Of a DNA stretch of 64,000 nucleotides, positions 1 to 8,742 are shown one piece after another; position 1 is the stretch's first letter, and each line of letters starts with the position of its first letter. The notes under the pieces are model-generated. The model did no database searches and was not told where the DNA came from. It was given only the letters and a program-made list of their open reading frames with translations. A program made the translations under genes and the position numbers. This DNA comes from [Pantoea] beijingensis (GTDB lineage: Bacteria; Pseudomonadota; Gammaproteobacteria; Enterobacterales; Enterobacteriaceae): NCBI RefSeq assembly GCF_022647505.1, contig NZ_CP071409.1:2914001-2978000 (forward strand). Reading direction: 5' to 3'.

Positions 1-675
1 GCGTGCCTGCTGGCGAAACTGCTGGATAACGCCCATACCGTTGATCACTTCGTTGAAACCGTTATTGATATCGGCAAGATAGCTACGTACGCGGCGAACA
101 ATGGGTGTACTAAAACGCTGATAAATCAGCATCACCAGCAGTACAGCAGGAAAGATCGTAATGGCGATAAACGCCATGCGCCAATCTAAACTAAACATCG
201 CCACCAGCATTGCGCCTATGAGCGCAGCACTACGCAGTACGGTTGCGACTACGGTAACGTACAAATCGCGGACGACCTCGGTATCATTGGTTACGCGAGA
301 AATAATCTGACCTACTGGCTGAGTATCAAAAGCGCTCAATGGCTGACGCAAAGCCGCATCCATCACATCACTACGTAAATTTTGGACTACACCAACCGCC
401 GCCTGGTTAAATAACAATGCCTGAAAATAATGCAGTGTCGCGGCCAATATTTGTAGCAGGATATAACTCACGACCAGACCGACCACTATCCCGGGCGGCA
501 TATGATGTTTTGCTACCATATTATCGATAAAATAGCTTACGAGTATTGGGCCAAGCACTTCAGCCACCGCAGCAACCCAGAGCAGGACAACGGCAATACC
601 TAAAGATTTTCGCCATGGCTTACCATAGGCCAACAGGCGTTTAACCGTTGGCCACAGCTTGATCAGTTTAGCCAC
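1..675 (-). CDS. mdlB: MdlB, ABC exporter half-transporter (partial, N-terminal 225 residues)
   Basis: This is the N-terminal membrane part of a multidrug/lipid-type ABC half-transporter; the frame is still open at base 1, so the ATPase domain lies outside the window. The protein starts V-A-K-L-I-K-L-W-P and matches the start of E. coli MdlB in register, including the transmembrane region and the conserved stretch around SRVTND. I chose the GTG at 673-675 because a GGGAG Shine-Dalgarno sequence lies six or seven bases upstream. This start overlaps the end of mdlA by 8 bases, which suggests translational coupling. MdlA and MdlB are expected to form a heterodimer in the inner membrane. The transported substrate is not established. 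Confidence 0.9.
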   Translation of the reverse strand, partial: MAKLIKLWPTVKRLLAYGKPWRKSLGIAVVLLWVAAVAEVLGPILVSYFIDNMVAKHHMPPGIVVGLVVSYILLQILAATLHYFQALLFNQAAVGVVQNLRSDVMDAALRQPLSAFDTQPVGQIISRVTNDTEVVRDLYVTVVATVLRSAALIGAMLVAMFSLDWRMAFIAITIFPAVLLVMLIYQRFSTPIVRRVRSYLADINNGFNEVINGMGVIQQFRQQAR

Positions 676-2437
676 GTGGCGCTCCCGTTTCGCTTTCTTC
701 TTCATCCAGCGCCGCCTCAAGCTGCTGATAGCGATACATATCACTGTACCAGCCATGCTCATCAGCCAACCGATCGTGCGCACCGCGCTGAGCAATAACC
801 CCATTTTGCATGACCAGAATTTCATTGGCCTCGGTCAATGCAGACAACCGGTGTGCGCTGATAATCACCGTACGCCCTTCTCCCCAGCTCTTGAGGTTGT
901 GTAAAATTTGGTATTCTGTCCGGCCATCAACCGCCGACAACGCATCGTCAAGAATCAAAATTTCCGCATCCAGCAATAACGCTCTGGCGATGGAAATTCG
1001 CTGTTTTTGTCCACCGGAGAGCATCACTCCACGCTCACCAACTTCAGTCTCATAGCCCTGGGGCAGACGCAGGATATCATCGTGAACGCTGGCCAAACGC
1101 GCAGCCTGCACAATCTCATCCTCAGTCGCGTTGGGCCGGCCTAGCGCAATATTATTTGCCACCGTATCGGAAAAAAGGAACGGCGTCTGATTGACTACCG
1201 CCAGTCGTCCCCGCCAGTTATCAATACGCACCTGCGTCAACGGTATCCCGTGGTAGCAGATCTCCCCTTGCGTCATATCGAAGTGGCGCTGCAGCAGACT
1301 CAGCAATGTACTTTTACCCGAGCCGGTTGGTCCGCACAGACCTAACATCTGCCCGGGCTTGAGTACAAAATTGACATGATGTAGCGAAGGTTGTTGGTTA
1401 CCCGGATAGCAAAATTCGCGGATCGCTACCTGCAGTTGACCGCGGCCCAGGGGTAAGTTTTTTTCACCATCCGCTACCGCGGGGGCCTCAGATAGCAGCG
1501 AACGGATTCGACTCCACGCAGCGCTGCCGCGCTCAACAATATTAAACATCCACGCCAACGCCAGCATTGGCCAAATCATCAGGCCAAGGTACATGACAAA
1601 ACTGGTCAGTTGCCCCAGCGTCATTTCCCCCTGCCACACCAGCCAACTGCCGCCACCGATAGCCAGCAGGTTTGACATGCCAATCGCAATATAAATAGTG
1701 GGATCAAAACGCGCATCAACACGGGCTACACGCATATTTTTTTGCCCGGTATCACGAGCGATAGCAGAGAATTGAGCAGACTGATGATTTTCCAGGCCAA
1801 AGGCCTTAATCATACGAATGCTGGTCAGGCTTTCCTGCGTTTGATCGTTCAGAGCAGAAAATGCCGCCTGCGCCAACTTGAAACGCTGATGCAGTTGATC
1901 CCCATAGCGTTTAATGATAATTGCCATGACCGGCATTGGCAGCAACGCCAACAACGTGAGCTGCCAGCTAATTTGTGTACTCATCACGACTAAAACAACC
2001 AGCCCCATCACCAGTGAATCCACCAGCGTCAGAACCCCCTCCCCAGCAGCGAAAACCACACGATCGACATCGTTAGTGGCGCGGGCGATTAAGTCTCCTG
2101 TGCGATGACGAAGATAAAATTCGGGGTGCTGGCGACTCAGTTGACGATAAAAATCCTCACGTAATTCCACGGCAAGCTGATAGGAAGCACCGAATAGCAG
2201 CACCCGCCAGACATAGCGCAACAGATAAACGACGATGGCCGTAACCACCATCACACCAATCCACATCAGAATGCGTGTCGCGGGCATATGCTGTTGCATA
2301 ACGCCATCCACAATAACGCCCACCACTTTTGGCGGCAGTAGCTGCAGAATAGCAATCACAACCAGCAGAGAAACCGCCCCCAGATAACGGCGCCACTCCC
2401 GAATAAAAAACCAACGTAACTGGCTAAACAATCGCAC
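668..2437 (-). CDS. mdlA: MdlA, ABC exporter half-transporter
   Basis: This 589-residue protein is a full half-transporter: an N-terminal six-helix membrane domain (about residues 15-310) fused to an ABC ATPase domain. Visible nucleotide-binding motifs are the Walker [10 protein letters not shown] (about 369-377), the signature LSGGQ (about 474) and the Walker B ILILDD (about 494), followed by the switch region ISAHR. Length and sequence follow E. coli MdlA (590 residues) throughout. It is transcribed into mdlB, with which it overlaps, and is expected to form the MdlAB heterodimer. The family exports drugs or lipids, but the physiological substrate is unknown. Nothing about the gene looks broken. 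Confidence 0.95.
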   Translation of the reverse strand: MRLFSQLRWFFIREWRRYLGAVSLLVVIAILQLLPPKVVGVIVDGVMQQHMPATRILMWIGVMVVTAIVVYLLRYVWRVLLFGASYQLAVELREDFYRQLSRQHPEFYLRHRTGDLIARATNDVDRVVFAAGEGVLTLVDSLVMGLVVLVVMSTQISWQLTLLALLPMPVMAIIIKRYGDQLHQRFKLAQAAFSALNDQTQESLTSIRMIKAFGLENHQSAQFSAIARDTGQKNMRVARVDARFDPTIYIAIGMSNLLAIGGGSWLVWQGEMTLGQLTSFVMYLGLMIWPMLALAWMFNIVERGSAAWSRIRSLLSEAPAVADGEKNLPLGRGQLQVAIREFCYPGNQQPSLHHVNFVLKPGQMLGLCGPTGSGKSTLLSLLQRHFDMTQGEICYHGIPLTQVRIDNWRGRLAVVNQTPFLFSDTVANNIALGRPNATEDEIVQAARLASVHDDILRLPQGYETEVGERGVMLSGGQKQRISIARALLLDAEILILDDALSAVDGRTEYQILHNLKSWGEGRTVIISAHRLSALTEANEILVMQNGVIAQRGAHDRLADEHGWYSDMYRYQQLEAALDEEESETGAPRG

Positions 2438-2478
2438 GTAAATCTTCCTGCTGTAGTGAAGGCAACATACTATACCCC

Positions 2479-2600
2479 AAATAATTAGCGTTACATCAAG
2501 GCAGAAAGCTCAGAAATATCCGGGAGCTTACACCGTTCGGTTGCCGGATTGTCCGGGCACAGTCAATACACCCGAAGTGTATACAGTATGCCGAATATCA
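2479..2600. repeat. ERIC-like intergenic repeat (degenerate)
   Basis: The stretch 2479-2531 resembles the left half of the enterobacterial ERIC/IRU element as I recall it: AAATAATT, then AAGGC, then GGAGCTTAC at the expected spacing, with about three quarters of positions agreeing by eye. The right half (2532-2600) is much weaker, keeping only pieces such as GAAGTGTAT and TATGCCG. It fills most of the gap between the start of mdlA and the stop of decR. A chance match is unlikely for the left half, but a consensus search is needed. Confidence 0.5.
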
Positions 2601-2603
2601 GTT

Positions 2604-3077
2604 TTACAAAGTTAGCGGCAGGCCCGTCGTATGCTTTATCTCTTCCATAGCAAAACTCGATGTCACATCAATTAATCCAGGCACGCTATTGACCAGTCGT
2701 TTATAAAAAGCATCATAACGCTTCATATCCGCAACCTGGATGCGCAACAGATAATCGTATTCCCCCGCCATGCGATAAAAAGCCATGACTTCCGGCATTG
2801 CCTGCACCACATCGACAAACTGCTGAAACCAAATACTGCTATGCTGCTGCGTTTTTATCAGCATAAAGGCGGTTAGCGCCAATCCAAGCTTCTCCGCATC
2901 CAGCAGAGCTACCCGTCCACGGATAACACCGTCATCTTCCATTTTCTTGAGCCGCTTCCAGCAAGGCGTTGTCGTGAGATTCACGGCTTCTGCCAGCGCC
3001 TGCAATGAAAGAGTGCAATCTTGCTGCAGCAGGCTAAGGATCTGCAAATCTTTCTTATCTAGCGTTGAATTTAGCAA
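2604..3077 (-). CDS. decR: DecR (YbaO), Lrp/AsnC-family cysteine-responsive regulator
   Basis: This 157-residue protein has an N-terminal AsnC-type helix-turn-helix (about residues 8-55, including [12 protein letters not shown]) and a C-terminal ligand-binding RAM domain (about 70-150). It matches E. coli DecR (YbaO) along its length, notably MAGEYDYL and [18 protein letters not shown]. In E. coli, DecR activates cysteine-detoxifying genes when cysteine is high. Here it lies head to head with an EamA-type exporter (102 bases between starts), unlike E. coli, so it probably also controls that exporter. That link is inference from position. The ATG at 3077 gives the family length. Confidence 0.92.
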   Translation of the reverse strand: MLNSTLDKKDLQILSLLQQDCTLSLQALAEAVNLTTTPCWKRLKKMEDDGVIRGRVALLDAEKLGLALTAFMLIKTQQHSSIWFQQFVDVVQAMPEVMAFYRMAGEYDYLLRIQVADMKRYDAFYKRLVNSVPGLIDVTSSFAMEEIKHTTGLPLTL

Positions 3078-3179
3078 AATTTTCTCTTAATCGATGAAAA
3101 TGAAGCACAATTATAGCAAAAGTTTCTTCCTGATTTTCGTTAATCTAAAAGGATAAATCCTCTTCAGGGACGAAATATT

Positions 3180-4118
3180 ATGGGAACAAATCAGCCTGGT
3201 CGGATCGTTGCAATCGCCCTATTTTGTGTCGTCGCATTAACATGGGGAACAACCTGGCTGGCAATGAAAATTGCCGTCGAAAGCGTGCCTCCTTTGTTCG
3301 CGACCGGTATACGCTTTATGTGCGCTTCACCGCTACTGCTTTTGCTCGCCTGGTATAAAAAAGCCCCGCTTCTTTTCCCTAAGGGAAATCGCTTCTTTCA
3401 ACTGATGGTTGCCGTATTCTATTTCGCGATCCCATTTACGCTGATGATCTATGGTGAAAGCTATACCCCCGCCAGCCTTGCTGCCATCATTTTCGCTATG
3501 ATGCCAGTTGCCGTATTAGGCGCTTCACTATTATTGCTTAATGAAAAAACATCCGCACAGCAGATGCTCGGACTATGTTTCAGCCTGGCTGCGCTGTGCG
3601 GTATTCTCTGGCTAGAAACACAGCATAGCGGTAAAAGTACCTTCAGAGGCATTAGCGCCCTCGTAAGTGCAGTAATTATCCATGCCCTGATGTACGTGCA
3701 GTGTAAAAAGCGCGGGAACCGTGTTTCCGTACTGACTTATAATGCTTTACCCTGCCTTGCTGCAGGTGTCGCATTAACATTAGGAGGGTGGTGGATTGAA
3801 TCTCCCCAGCCAGCAGCATTTACCCAGAGCGCGATACTGGCCATTTTATGGCTCGGAGTGGTAGCCGGTGTTGGCGGGATTTTATGCTACTTCGCCTTAC
3901 AGCAAGTCGCACGTCCTTTTCAGGCATCATTGGTTTTTCTGGTTTTCCCGGTTATAGCCATTGCGCTGGATAACGTGGTCAAGGGAACCAGTATCAGCCC
4001 TGCATCACTGTTACTTATATTCCCGTTGCTGGTTGGTATTCTACTAACGCTAAAGCCTCAGCGCGCCGCACGAAAGCAATCCTCTATATCCGAAACCTCG
4101 ATGACAATGCAGGAGTGA
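3180..4118 (+). CDS. EamA/DMT-superfamily exporter
   Basis: This 312-residue integral membrane protein has about ten hydrophobic segments arranged as two EamA repeats (about residues 12-145 and 155-295) and a short basic C-terminal tail. The first repeat carries the typical TWGTTWLAMKIAVESVPP signature of the drug/metabolite transporter superfamily. It lies between decR and cof, where E. coli has no such gene, and diverges from decR. DMT proteins next to Lrp-type regulators commonly export amino acids, and E. coli EamA exports cysteine pathway metabolites, so export of cysteine or a related compound is a reasonable guess. The substrate cannot be read from the sequence. Confidence 0.8.
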   Translation: MGTNQPGRIVAIALFCVVALTWGTTWLAMKIAVESVPPLFATGIRFMCASPLLLLLAWYKKAPLLFPKGNRFFQLMVAVFYFAIPFTLMIYGESYTPASLAAIIFAMMPVAVLGASLLLLNEKTSAQQMLGLCFSLAALCGILWLETQHSGKSTFRGISALVSAVIIHALMYVQCKKRGNRVSVLTYNALPCLAAGVALTLGGWWIESPQPAAFTQSAILAILWLGVVAGVGGILCYFALQQVARPFQASLVFLVFPVIAIALDNVVKGTSISPASLLLIFPLLVGILLTLKPQRAARKQSSISETSMTMQE

Positions 4119-4184
4119 AAGCATCTTTGCTTTCCGCATACTGAGACACATCCGGTACGATATAGGGATGTTTATAAAGAGCAT

Positions 4185-4211
4185 AAAAAAGCCGGACGAT
4201 CCTGCCCGGCT
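4185..4211 (-). terminator. Rho-independent terminator of cof
   Basis: AGCCGG (4190-4195) pairs with CCGGCT (4206-4211) across a ten-base loop. On the minus strand the hairpin is followed by six T residues (complement of 4185-4190). It lies just past the cof stop codon. Confidence 0.75.
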
Positions 4212-4224
4212 GCTGTAACGGACC

Positions 4225-5046
4225 TCAGAATTCGGGGGAATAGGCGAGGTGTGGTGTTGTCAGCCAGTGATTCAAATAGTGAGACACTCCCTGCGTCTCG
4301 CAATGTCCAATAACGGGTAAATGTGGCAACGCTGTTTTCAGTTGTTCCATTGCGTTTGCCATAATAAAACCGCGTCCGACCTTTTCTAACATTTCGCGAT
4401 CGTTCATTGCATCGCCAAAGGCCATACAATCCGCCATGCTCAGCCCCAAATAAGCGCTAAGAAAGGTTAACGCCGTACCTTTGTTGCAATTAATGGGCAG
4501 CACTTCAAGGCAATCCCATGCGGAGAAACAGATATGAGCACGGCCTGTCAACGCTTCATTAAGCTGTATCTGCAGGCGGCAAAGCTCATCATGTTCAGCA
4601 ATAAAGCACACCTTAGTCACCTGATGAGCTGGGATCGTTTTCACATCAATCAACTGGTAGGCAAAACCGCTCATCTGATGCGCATGTAATATTTCCGGCA
4701 TCGCTTTTGTGGTAAACCAGCCATCATCATTAAATATGTGCAGGGTGGCGCAGGTATCCCATTGCGTGTGAACAACCTGCTCCGCAACTGAGGGGGCAAG
4801 ATCACAGGCAAACAGCGTTTCACCATGAACATCATGGATTCGCGTACCGTTACCGGTGATAAGATAAGCATCCAGCGCCATATTCGCCGCTAAAATTTGC
4901 ATTTCCAATAGATGTCGGCCGGTTGCAAATGCCAGTACAACTTCCTTTTCCCTTAACGCACGCAACGCTGCTAAGGTTTCTTCACCAACGCGGTGATTTG
5001 GCAGTAACAGCGTACCATCCATATCAAAAGCAGCTAAACGCGACAT
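4225..5046 (-). CDS. cof: Cof, HAD-family HMP-PP phosphatase
   Basis: This 273-residue Cof-type HAD hydrolase carries motif I DMDGT (about residues 8-12), motif II within FATGRH (about 41-46), the conserved lysine in NCNKG and motif [12 protein letters not shown]. It aligns along its length with E. coli Cof, which hydrolyses the thiamin intermediate HMP-PP and other small phosphates such as PLP. The protein is cytosolic and Mg2+-dependent by family rule. It diverges from ybaE and ends near the EamA gene, which is transcribed toward it. The start is fixed by the motif I position. Confidence 0.93.
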   Translation of the reverse strand: MSRLAAFDMDGTLLLPNHRVGEETLAALRALREKEVVLAFATGRHLLEMQILAANMALDAYLITGNGTRIHDVHGETLFACDLAPSVAEQVVHTQWDTCATLHIFNDDGWFTTKAMPEILHAHQMSGFAYQLIDVKTIPAHQVTKVCFIAEHDELCRLQIQLNEALTGRAHICFSAWDCLEVLPINCNKGTALTFLSAYLGLSMADCMAFGDAMNDREMLEKVGRGFIMANAMEQLKTALPHLPVIGHCETQGVSHYLNHWLTTPHLAYSPEF

Positions 5047-5147
5047 TTTCTCTCCATTGGCTTACCCGACTTAGGTAGGTCAGATTATCGCCTGGCATTT
5101 GCGGAACTAATAGTGAATACTTTTATAAAACACTTCCGGGTTTACGT

Positions 5148-6848
5148 ATGCGTCAACTTAATCGCATCAATCAGTTTGCACGACTGTGGCAATACAGTCG
5201 CGGTATGCCTCAGGAGACTAGCGTAGCTGAGTTAGCCACATGCTGTTTTTGTAGCGAGCGCCATATGCGCACTTTGCTGCGGCAATGGCAGGATGACGGA
5301 TGGCTGGACTGGCAAGCACAATCAGGTCGGAGTAAACGTGGAACATTAACGTTTTTACAGGCACCCGATCGGCTACGCAGCGAGCTACTGCAACAGCAGC
5401 TAGATCGTGGTCACTCACAGCATGCCGTTCAACTGGCCCAGTTGGATCCGGAACAACTAAGCCAGTTGCTACAGCCATTTATGGGAGGCCAGTGGTTAAA
5501 TGACACGCCGACGCTGCGTATTCCTTACTATCGCCCACTTGAAACGCTACGCCCATTGACCATGCATGGGCGTGCTGAGCAGCACCTTGCCCGCCATATT
5601 TTTTCAGGATTAACCCGCTTTGAAGGCAACCGTGTAGTTGCTGACCTCGCCCATCACTGGGTGAGCAATGAGAGTGAAACGGAATGGTTTTTCTTTTTAC
5701 GCCCACAGCTTCGTTGGCATCACGGTGAACCGGTAAGCGTGCATCAACTACAAACGCGCCTGCAGGCTATGTTGACCAGCCAGCCAGGGCGTGAGCTCTT
5801 CGCCAGTGTGAAAAACGTCTCGCTGGCGCATGCCCTCTGTTTGCGGTTTGAATTATACTTTCCCGATTGCTGGCTGGCACATCGGCTAGCCACCGTTTTA
5901 GCATTACTCCCGCATCCCGCGGATGATGATGTGGGTACCGGTCCTTACCGTCTCGTTCATTTCTCGCCAACGCTAATTCGTATAGAAAGCCATAACGGTT
6001 ATCACCTGGCACACCCCTTGATGCAGGCAATTGAATATTGGATAACCCCACAGCTATTCGACAGGACGTTGGGAACACGCTGCCGCCACCCCGTACAAAT
6101 TGCCGTCGGCGCATATAATGAACTTTCCCTGCTGCGCCCGGTGAGTAAAAGTATCAGTCTGGGGTTTTGCTATCTGGCTGTTCAACAGCGCAAACGTTTG
6201 AGCCGGGAGCAAGCGAAAAAGCTAATGCGCCTGATTCATCAATCGGGCATCATCGCACACTTGACCGTCGATATAGGTTTAATCACACCCAGCAACGAGA
6301 TGCTTCCCGGCTGGACGTTGCCTGACTGGCACAGCGACGCTGATGTTGCTCTGCCAGCAAATTTGAGCCTTCATTACCATTTGCCCAGTGAGTTACATGC
6401 GATGGCACGGAAGCTCCAGGAGCTGCTGGCCGATCACGGCTGTCAGCTCGAAATTGCCTTCTATGATGCAAAAAGTTGGGAAAACTATGATGCCCTGGAC
6501 GACGCCGATCTTATCATGGGAGACAGGCTGATCGGTGAAGCCCCCGAATTCACACTGGAGAGCTGGTTACATCTCGATCCGCTGTGGCCCACTATTTTGC
6601 CAGAAATGCACTACGCGGATTTGCTGCAAACTTTACGAGAAATCCAGATACGAAAAGAAGAAGCCGCGCGCGTGGATGGCCTGAAGCAAACATTTCAGCG
6701 GTTGATGGAGGATGCGATTATTATGCCGTTATTCAACTATCACTATCAGGTCAGCGCACCACCGGGTGTGGAAGGCATTCAACTCAATGCCTGGGGCTGG
6801 TTCGATTTCACCCGCGCCTGGCTTCCACCACCGGTGCACATTGAGTGA
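5148..6848 (+). CDS. ybaE: YbaE, SgrR-family DNA-binding / solute-binding fusion regulator
   Basis: This 566-residue protein combines an N-terminal winged-helix domain (about residues 5-100) with a large C-terminal domain like periplasmic oligopeptide-binding proteins (about 110-540). This is the layout of SgrR and E. coli YbaE. It has no signal peptide, so the binding domain should sense a cytosolic ligand. It begins MRQLNRINQFARLWQYSRG and diverges from cof across about 100 bases. The regulated genes and the ligand are unknown. Proximity to cof has suggested a metabolic link, but nothing here proves it. Confidence 0.88.
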   Translation: MRQLNRINQFARLWQYSRGMPQETSVAELATCCFCSERHMRTLLRQWQDDGWLDWQAQSGRSKRGTLTFLQAPDRLRSELLQQQLDRGHSQHAVQLAQLDPEQLSQLLQPFMGGQWLNDTPTLRIPYYRPLETLRPLTMHGRAEQHLARHIFSGLTRFEGNRVVADLAHHWVSNESETEWFFFLRPQLRWHHGEPVSVHQLQTRLQAMLTSQPGRELFASVKNVSLAHALCLRFELYFPDCWLAHRLATVLALLPHPADDDVGTGPYRLVHFSPTLIRIESHNGYHLAHPLMQAIEYWITPQLFDRTLGTRCRHPVQIAVGAYNELSLLRPVSKSISLGFCYLAVQQRKRLSREQAKKLMRLIHQSGIIAHLTVDIGLITPSNEMLPGWTLPDWHSDADVALPANLSLHYHLPSELHAMARKLQELLADHGCQLEIAFYDAKSWENYDALDDADLIMGDRLIGEAPEFTLESWLHLDPLWPTILPEMHYADLLQTLREIQIRKEEAARVDGLKQTFQRLMEDAIIMPLFNYHYQVSAPPGVEGIQLNAWGWFDFTRAWLPPPVHIE

Positions 6849-6991
6849 TAACCGCACAGGCAGTAACATACTTTCTTTTAATAATTCGGACAGTAAACAC
6901 GCCAAAGAACCAGACCGGGGCTTGGCTGTAGTCTATGGCCATCAGGGCAGATAGCGTCAATACAAATTGAACACAAATAAGAAGGCAAAGC

Positions 6992-7687
6992 ATGAAACGT
7001 GCAGTGGTAGTTTTTAGTGGCGGACAGGATTCAACAACCTGTCTGGTTCAGGCCCTCAGGCAATATGATGAAGTGCATTGCGTCACCTTCGATTATGGGC
7101 AACGGCATCGGGAAGAGATTGAAATTGCACAGCAGCTTTCTCAGCAGTTGGGTGTACGCGCACATAAAGTCCTGGATGTGACGTTGCTGAATGAACTGGC
7201 AGTAAGTAGCCTCACTCGCGATAACATTCCCGTTCCCACTTATAACCCCGATGCCAGCGGACTCCCGAGTACGTTTGTGCCCGGCCGTAATATTCTGTTT
7301 CTCACGCTGGCATCCATTTATGCATATCAGGTTGAAGCCGAGGCGGTCATTACTGGAGTCTGCGAAACGGATTTTTCCGGCTATCCTGACTGCCGGGATG
7401 AGTTTATTAAAGCGCTGAATCATGCTATTGAGCTTGGTATGGCACGTAATATACGCTTTGAAACGCCACTTATGTGGCTGGACAAGGCCGAAACCTGGGC
7501 GTTGGCTGACTACTGGCAGCAGCTACCACTGGTGCGCCAACAGACGTTGACCTGCTATAACGGCATTCAAGGCGATGGCTGTGGTAAATGTGCCGCCTGC
7601 CATCTACGCGCTAACGGCCTTGCTATCTACCAACACGATCCTCTTACAGTAATGGACCGCATGAAGCTCAAAACCGGCCTGCAGTAA
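6992..7687 (+). CDS. queC: QueC, 7-cyano-7-deazaguanine synthase
   Basis: QueC converts 7-carboxy-7-deazaguanine to preQ0 with ATP and ammonia, a step of queuosine biosynthesis. The 231-residue protein begins with the PP-loop SGGQDS (about residues 9-14). It ends with a zinc-binding cysteine cluster, [17 protein letters not shown] (about residues 189-205), and has [11 protein letters not shown] in between. An AAGAAGG ribosome site precedes the ATG. Two later genes of the same pathway, tgt and queA, lie at 52361-54635. The gap before it (6849-6991) shows no riboswitch I could recognise. Confidence 0.95.
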   Translation: MKRAVVVFSGGQDSTTCLVQALRQYDEVHCVTFDYGQRHREEIEIAQQLSQQLGVRAHKVLDVTLLNELAVSSLTRDNIPVPTYNPDASGLPSTFVPGRNILFLTLASIYAYQVEAEAVITGVCETDFSGYPDCRDEFIKALNHAIELGMARNIRFETPLMWLDKAETWALADYWQQLPLVRQQTLTCYNGIQGDGCGKCAACHLRANGLAIYQHDPLTVMDRMKLKTGLQ

Positions 7688-7696
7688 ATTACTGAT

Positions 7697-7714
7697 GGGC
7701 GGATTTAGCCGCCC
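7697..7714. terminator. Hairpin between convergent queC and fadM
   Basis: GGGCGG and CCGCCC flank a six-base loop between the two convergent stop codons. No clear T run follows on either strand, so it may be a weak bidirectional terminator or only an mRNA end-stabilising hairpin. Confidence 0.4.
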
Positions 7715-7725
7715 GTCGTTGGCGT

Positions 7726-8130
7726 TCAACCTGATGTTTGCATTGCCTCTATACGCGCTTTTAACTCCCCTTCCAGCGGTAATACTTTTTGCGAACTCAG
7801 GTCAATACAAACAAAGGTTAAGGTGGCATCAGCGACAGGGGAAGCATTCTCTCCCAGCGTGACATGCTGACTGATGACACCACTTTTACCATTAAGCTGA
7901 ATGAGCCGGCTATCAATATGCAGCACATCGCCCAGCACGGCTGGATGGCGATAGTTAATATTGATGTTCGCTATCACGAATGCCATGTTGTTTTCCACCA
8001 ACCAGTGGAAAGACTCCAGTTTTTCCAGCCACGCCCACCGCGCCTCCTCAAGGAATTCAAGGTAGCGAGCATTATTAACATGTTGATAAACATCCAAATG
8101 ATAGCCACGCACTTTAATAATTGTTTGCAT
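7726..8130 (-). CDS. fadM: FadM (YbaW/TesC), long-chain acyl-CoA thioesterase
   Basis: This 134-residue single hot-dog domain protein is close to E. coli FadM (YbaW), which hydrolyses long-chain acyl-CoA such as dodecadienoyl-CoA during beta-oxidation. Conserved features are VRGYHLDVYQHVNNARYLEF near the N-terminus, with the family's catalytic Asp, and NININYRHPAVLGD. The open frame extends upstream, but I start at the ATG at 8130: the homologue begins at MQT-IKVRGYHLD and a GAGGCAGGG ribosome site lies just before it. It is convergent with queC and downstream of ybaV on the same strand. Confidence 0.92.
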   Translation of the reverse strand: MQTIIKVRGYHLDVYQHVNNARYLEFLEEARWAWLEKLESFHWLVENNMAFVIANININYRHPAVLGDVLHIDSRLIQLNGKSGVISQHVTLGENASPVADATLTFVCIDLSSQKVLPLEGELKARIEAMQTSG

Positions 8131-8238
8131 AACACCCTGCCTCACGCAAAGAAAGGTCACACCAACTGGTATGACCTCCAAAAGATTAGCAGCCTTCCCT
8201 CCTTCTGCCGCTGTATAAATCCTCACTTGCGAGAGCGA

Positions 8239-8601
8239 TCACAATTTCAATCGGCCAAGATTGCGCTCTACCAATGCGCTGCCAATACCCGGCACCTCCG
8301 TTAACTGGTCTATACGGGTAAAGGGGCCGTAACTGTTGCGATAGCTCACAATTGACTCAGCCTTTTTAAGCCCAACGCCATTCATTGCCACAGCCAACTC
8401 TTCTGCGCTGGCACTGTTAATACTGATCTGTGCGTCCTGAGTGGCCCGTGCGGGAAGGCTTACTGTTGCCGTATTTTTTTCCATTGCTGCATCTTTTGCC
8501 ACAACCTCGCTTCCAGCCACCTGTGCAAAAGTTAGTGGGGAAAACGTAATGCAACCCAATGCCAGACTGAGGCAAAGAAGGTGACCCGTATTTTTTTTCA
8601 T
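8239..8601 (-). CDS. ybaV: YbaV, secreted ComEA-like helix-hairpin-helix protein
   Basis: This 120-residue protein has a signal peptide (cleavage probably after SPLTFA, about residue 26), a variable linker, and a C-terminal pair of helix-hairpin-helix motifs (about residues 56-118, including MNGVGLKKAESIVSYR and VPGIGSALVERNL). The domain is that of ComEA, a periplasmic DNA-binding protein of natural transformation. YbaV's own role is not settled. I start at the ATG at 8601 because GGAGGA precedes it with eight bases of spacing and it gives a normal signal peptide. It lies downstream of ppiD, separated by a terminator. Confidence 0.88.
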   Translation of the reverse strand: MKKNTGHLLCLSLALGCITFSPLTFAQVAGSEVVAKDAAMEKNTATVSLPARATQDAQISINSASAEELAVAMNGVGLKKAESIVSYRNSYGPFTRIDQLTEVPGIGSALVERNLGRLKL

Positions 8602-8685
8602 GCTGCAGTTCCTCCGTGTGTTTGTCAGCACGGGTAACTTTCAGGTAAAAACGGCAGCATGACAAATGGCAAAAAACAGAAATGG

Positions 8686-8709
8686 AAAAGGCCGCGAAAG
8701 CGGCCTTTT
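8686..8709 (-). terminator. Rho-independent terminator of ppiD
   Basis: The sequence AAAAGGCCGC-GAAA-GCGGCCTTTT is a perfect ten-base stem with a tetraloop. It has T residues after the stem in both directions, so it may act bidirectionally. It lies between the ppiD stop and the ybaV start. Confidence 0.8.
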
Positions 8710-8742
8710 GGTTTGCAAATTATTGCATTTTATTTGTGAGGG

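Noticed and set aside
6849..6991. Possible preQ1 riboswitch before queC
   Set aside because: I could not find the hairpin plus A-rich tail of a preQ1 aptamer; queC of Enterobacterales is not known to need one.
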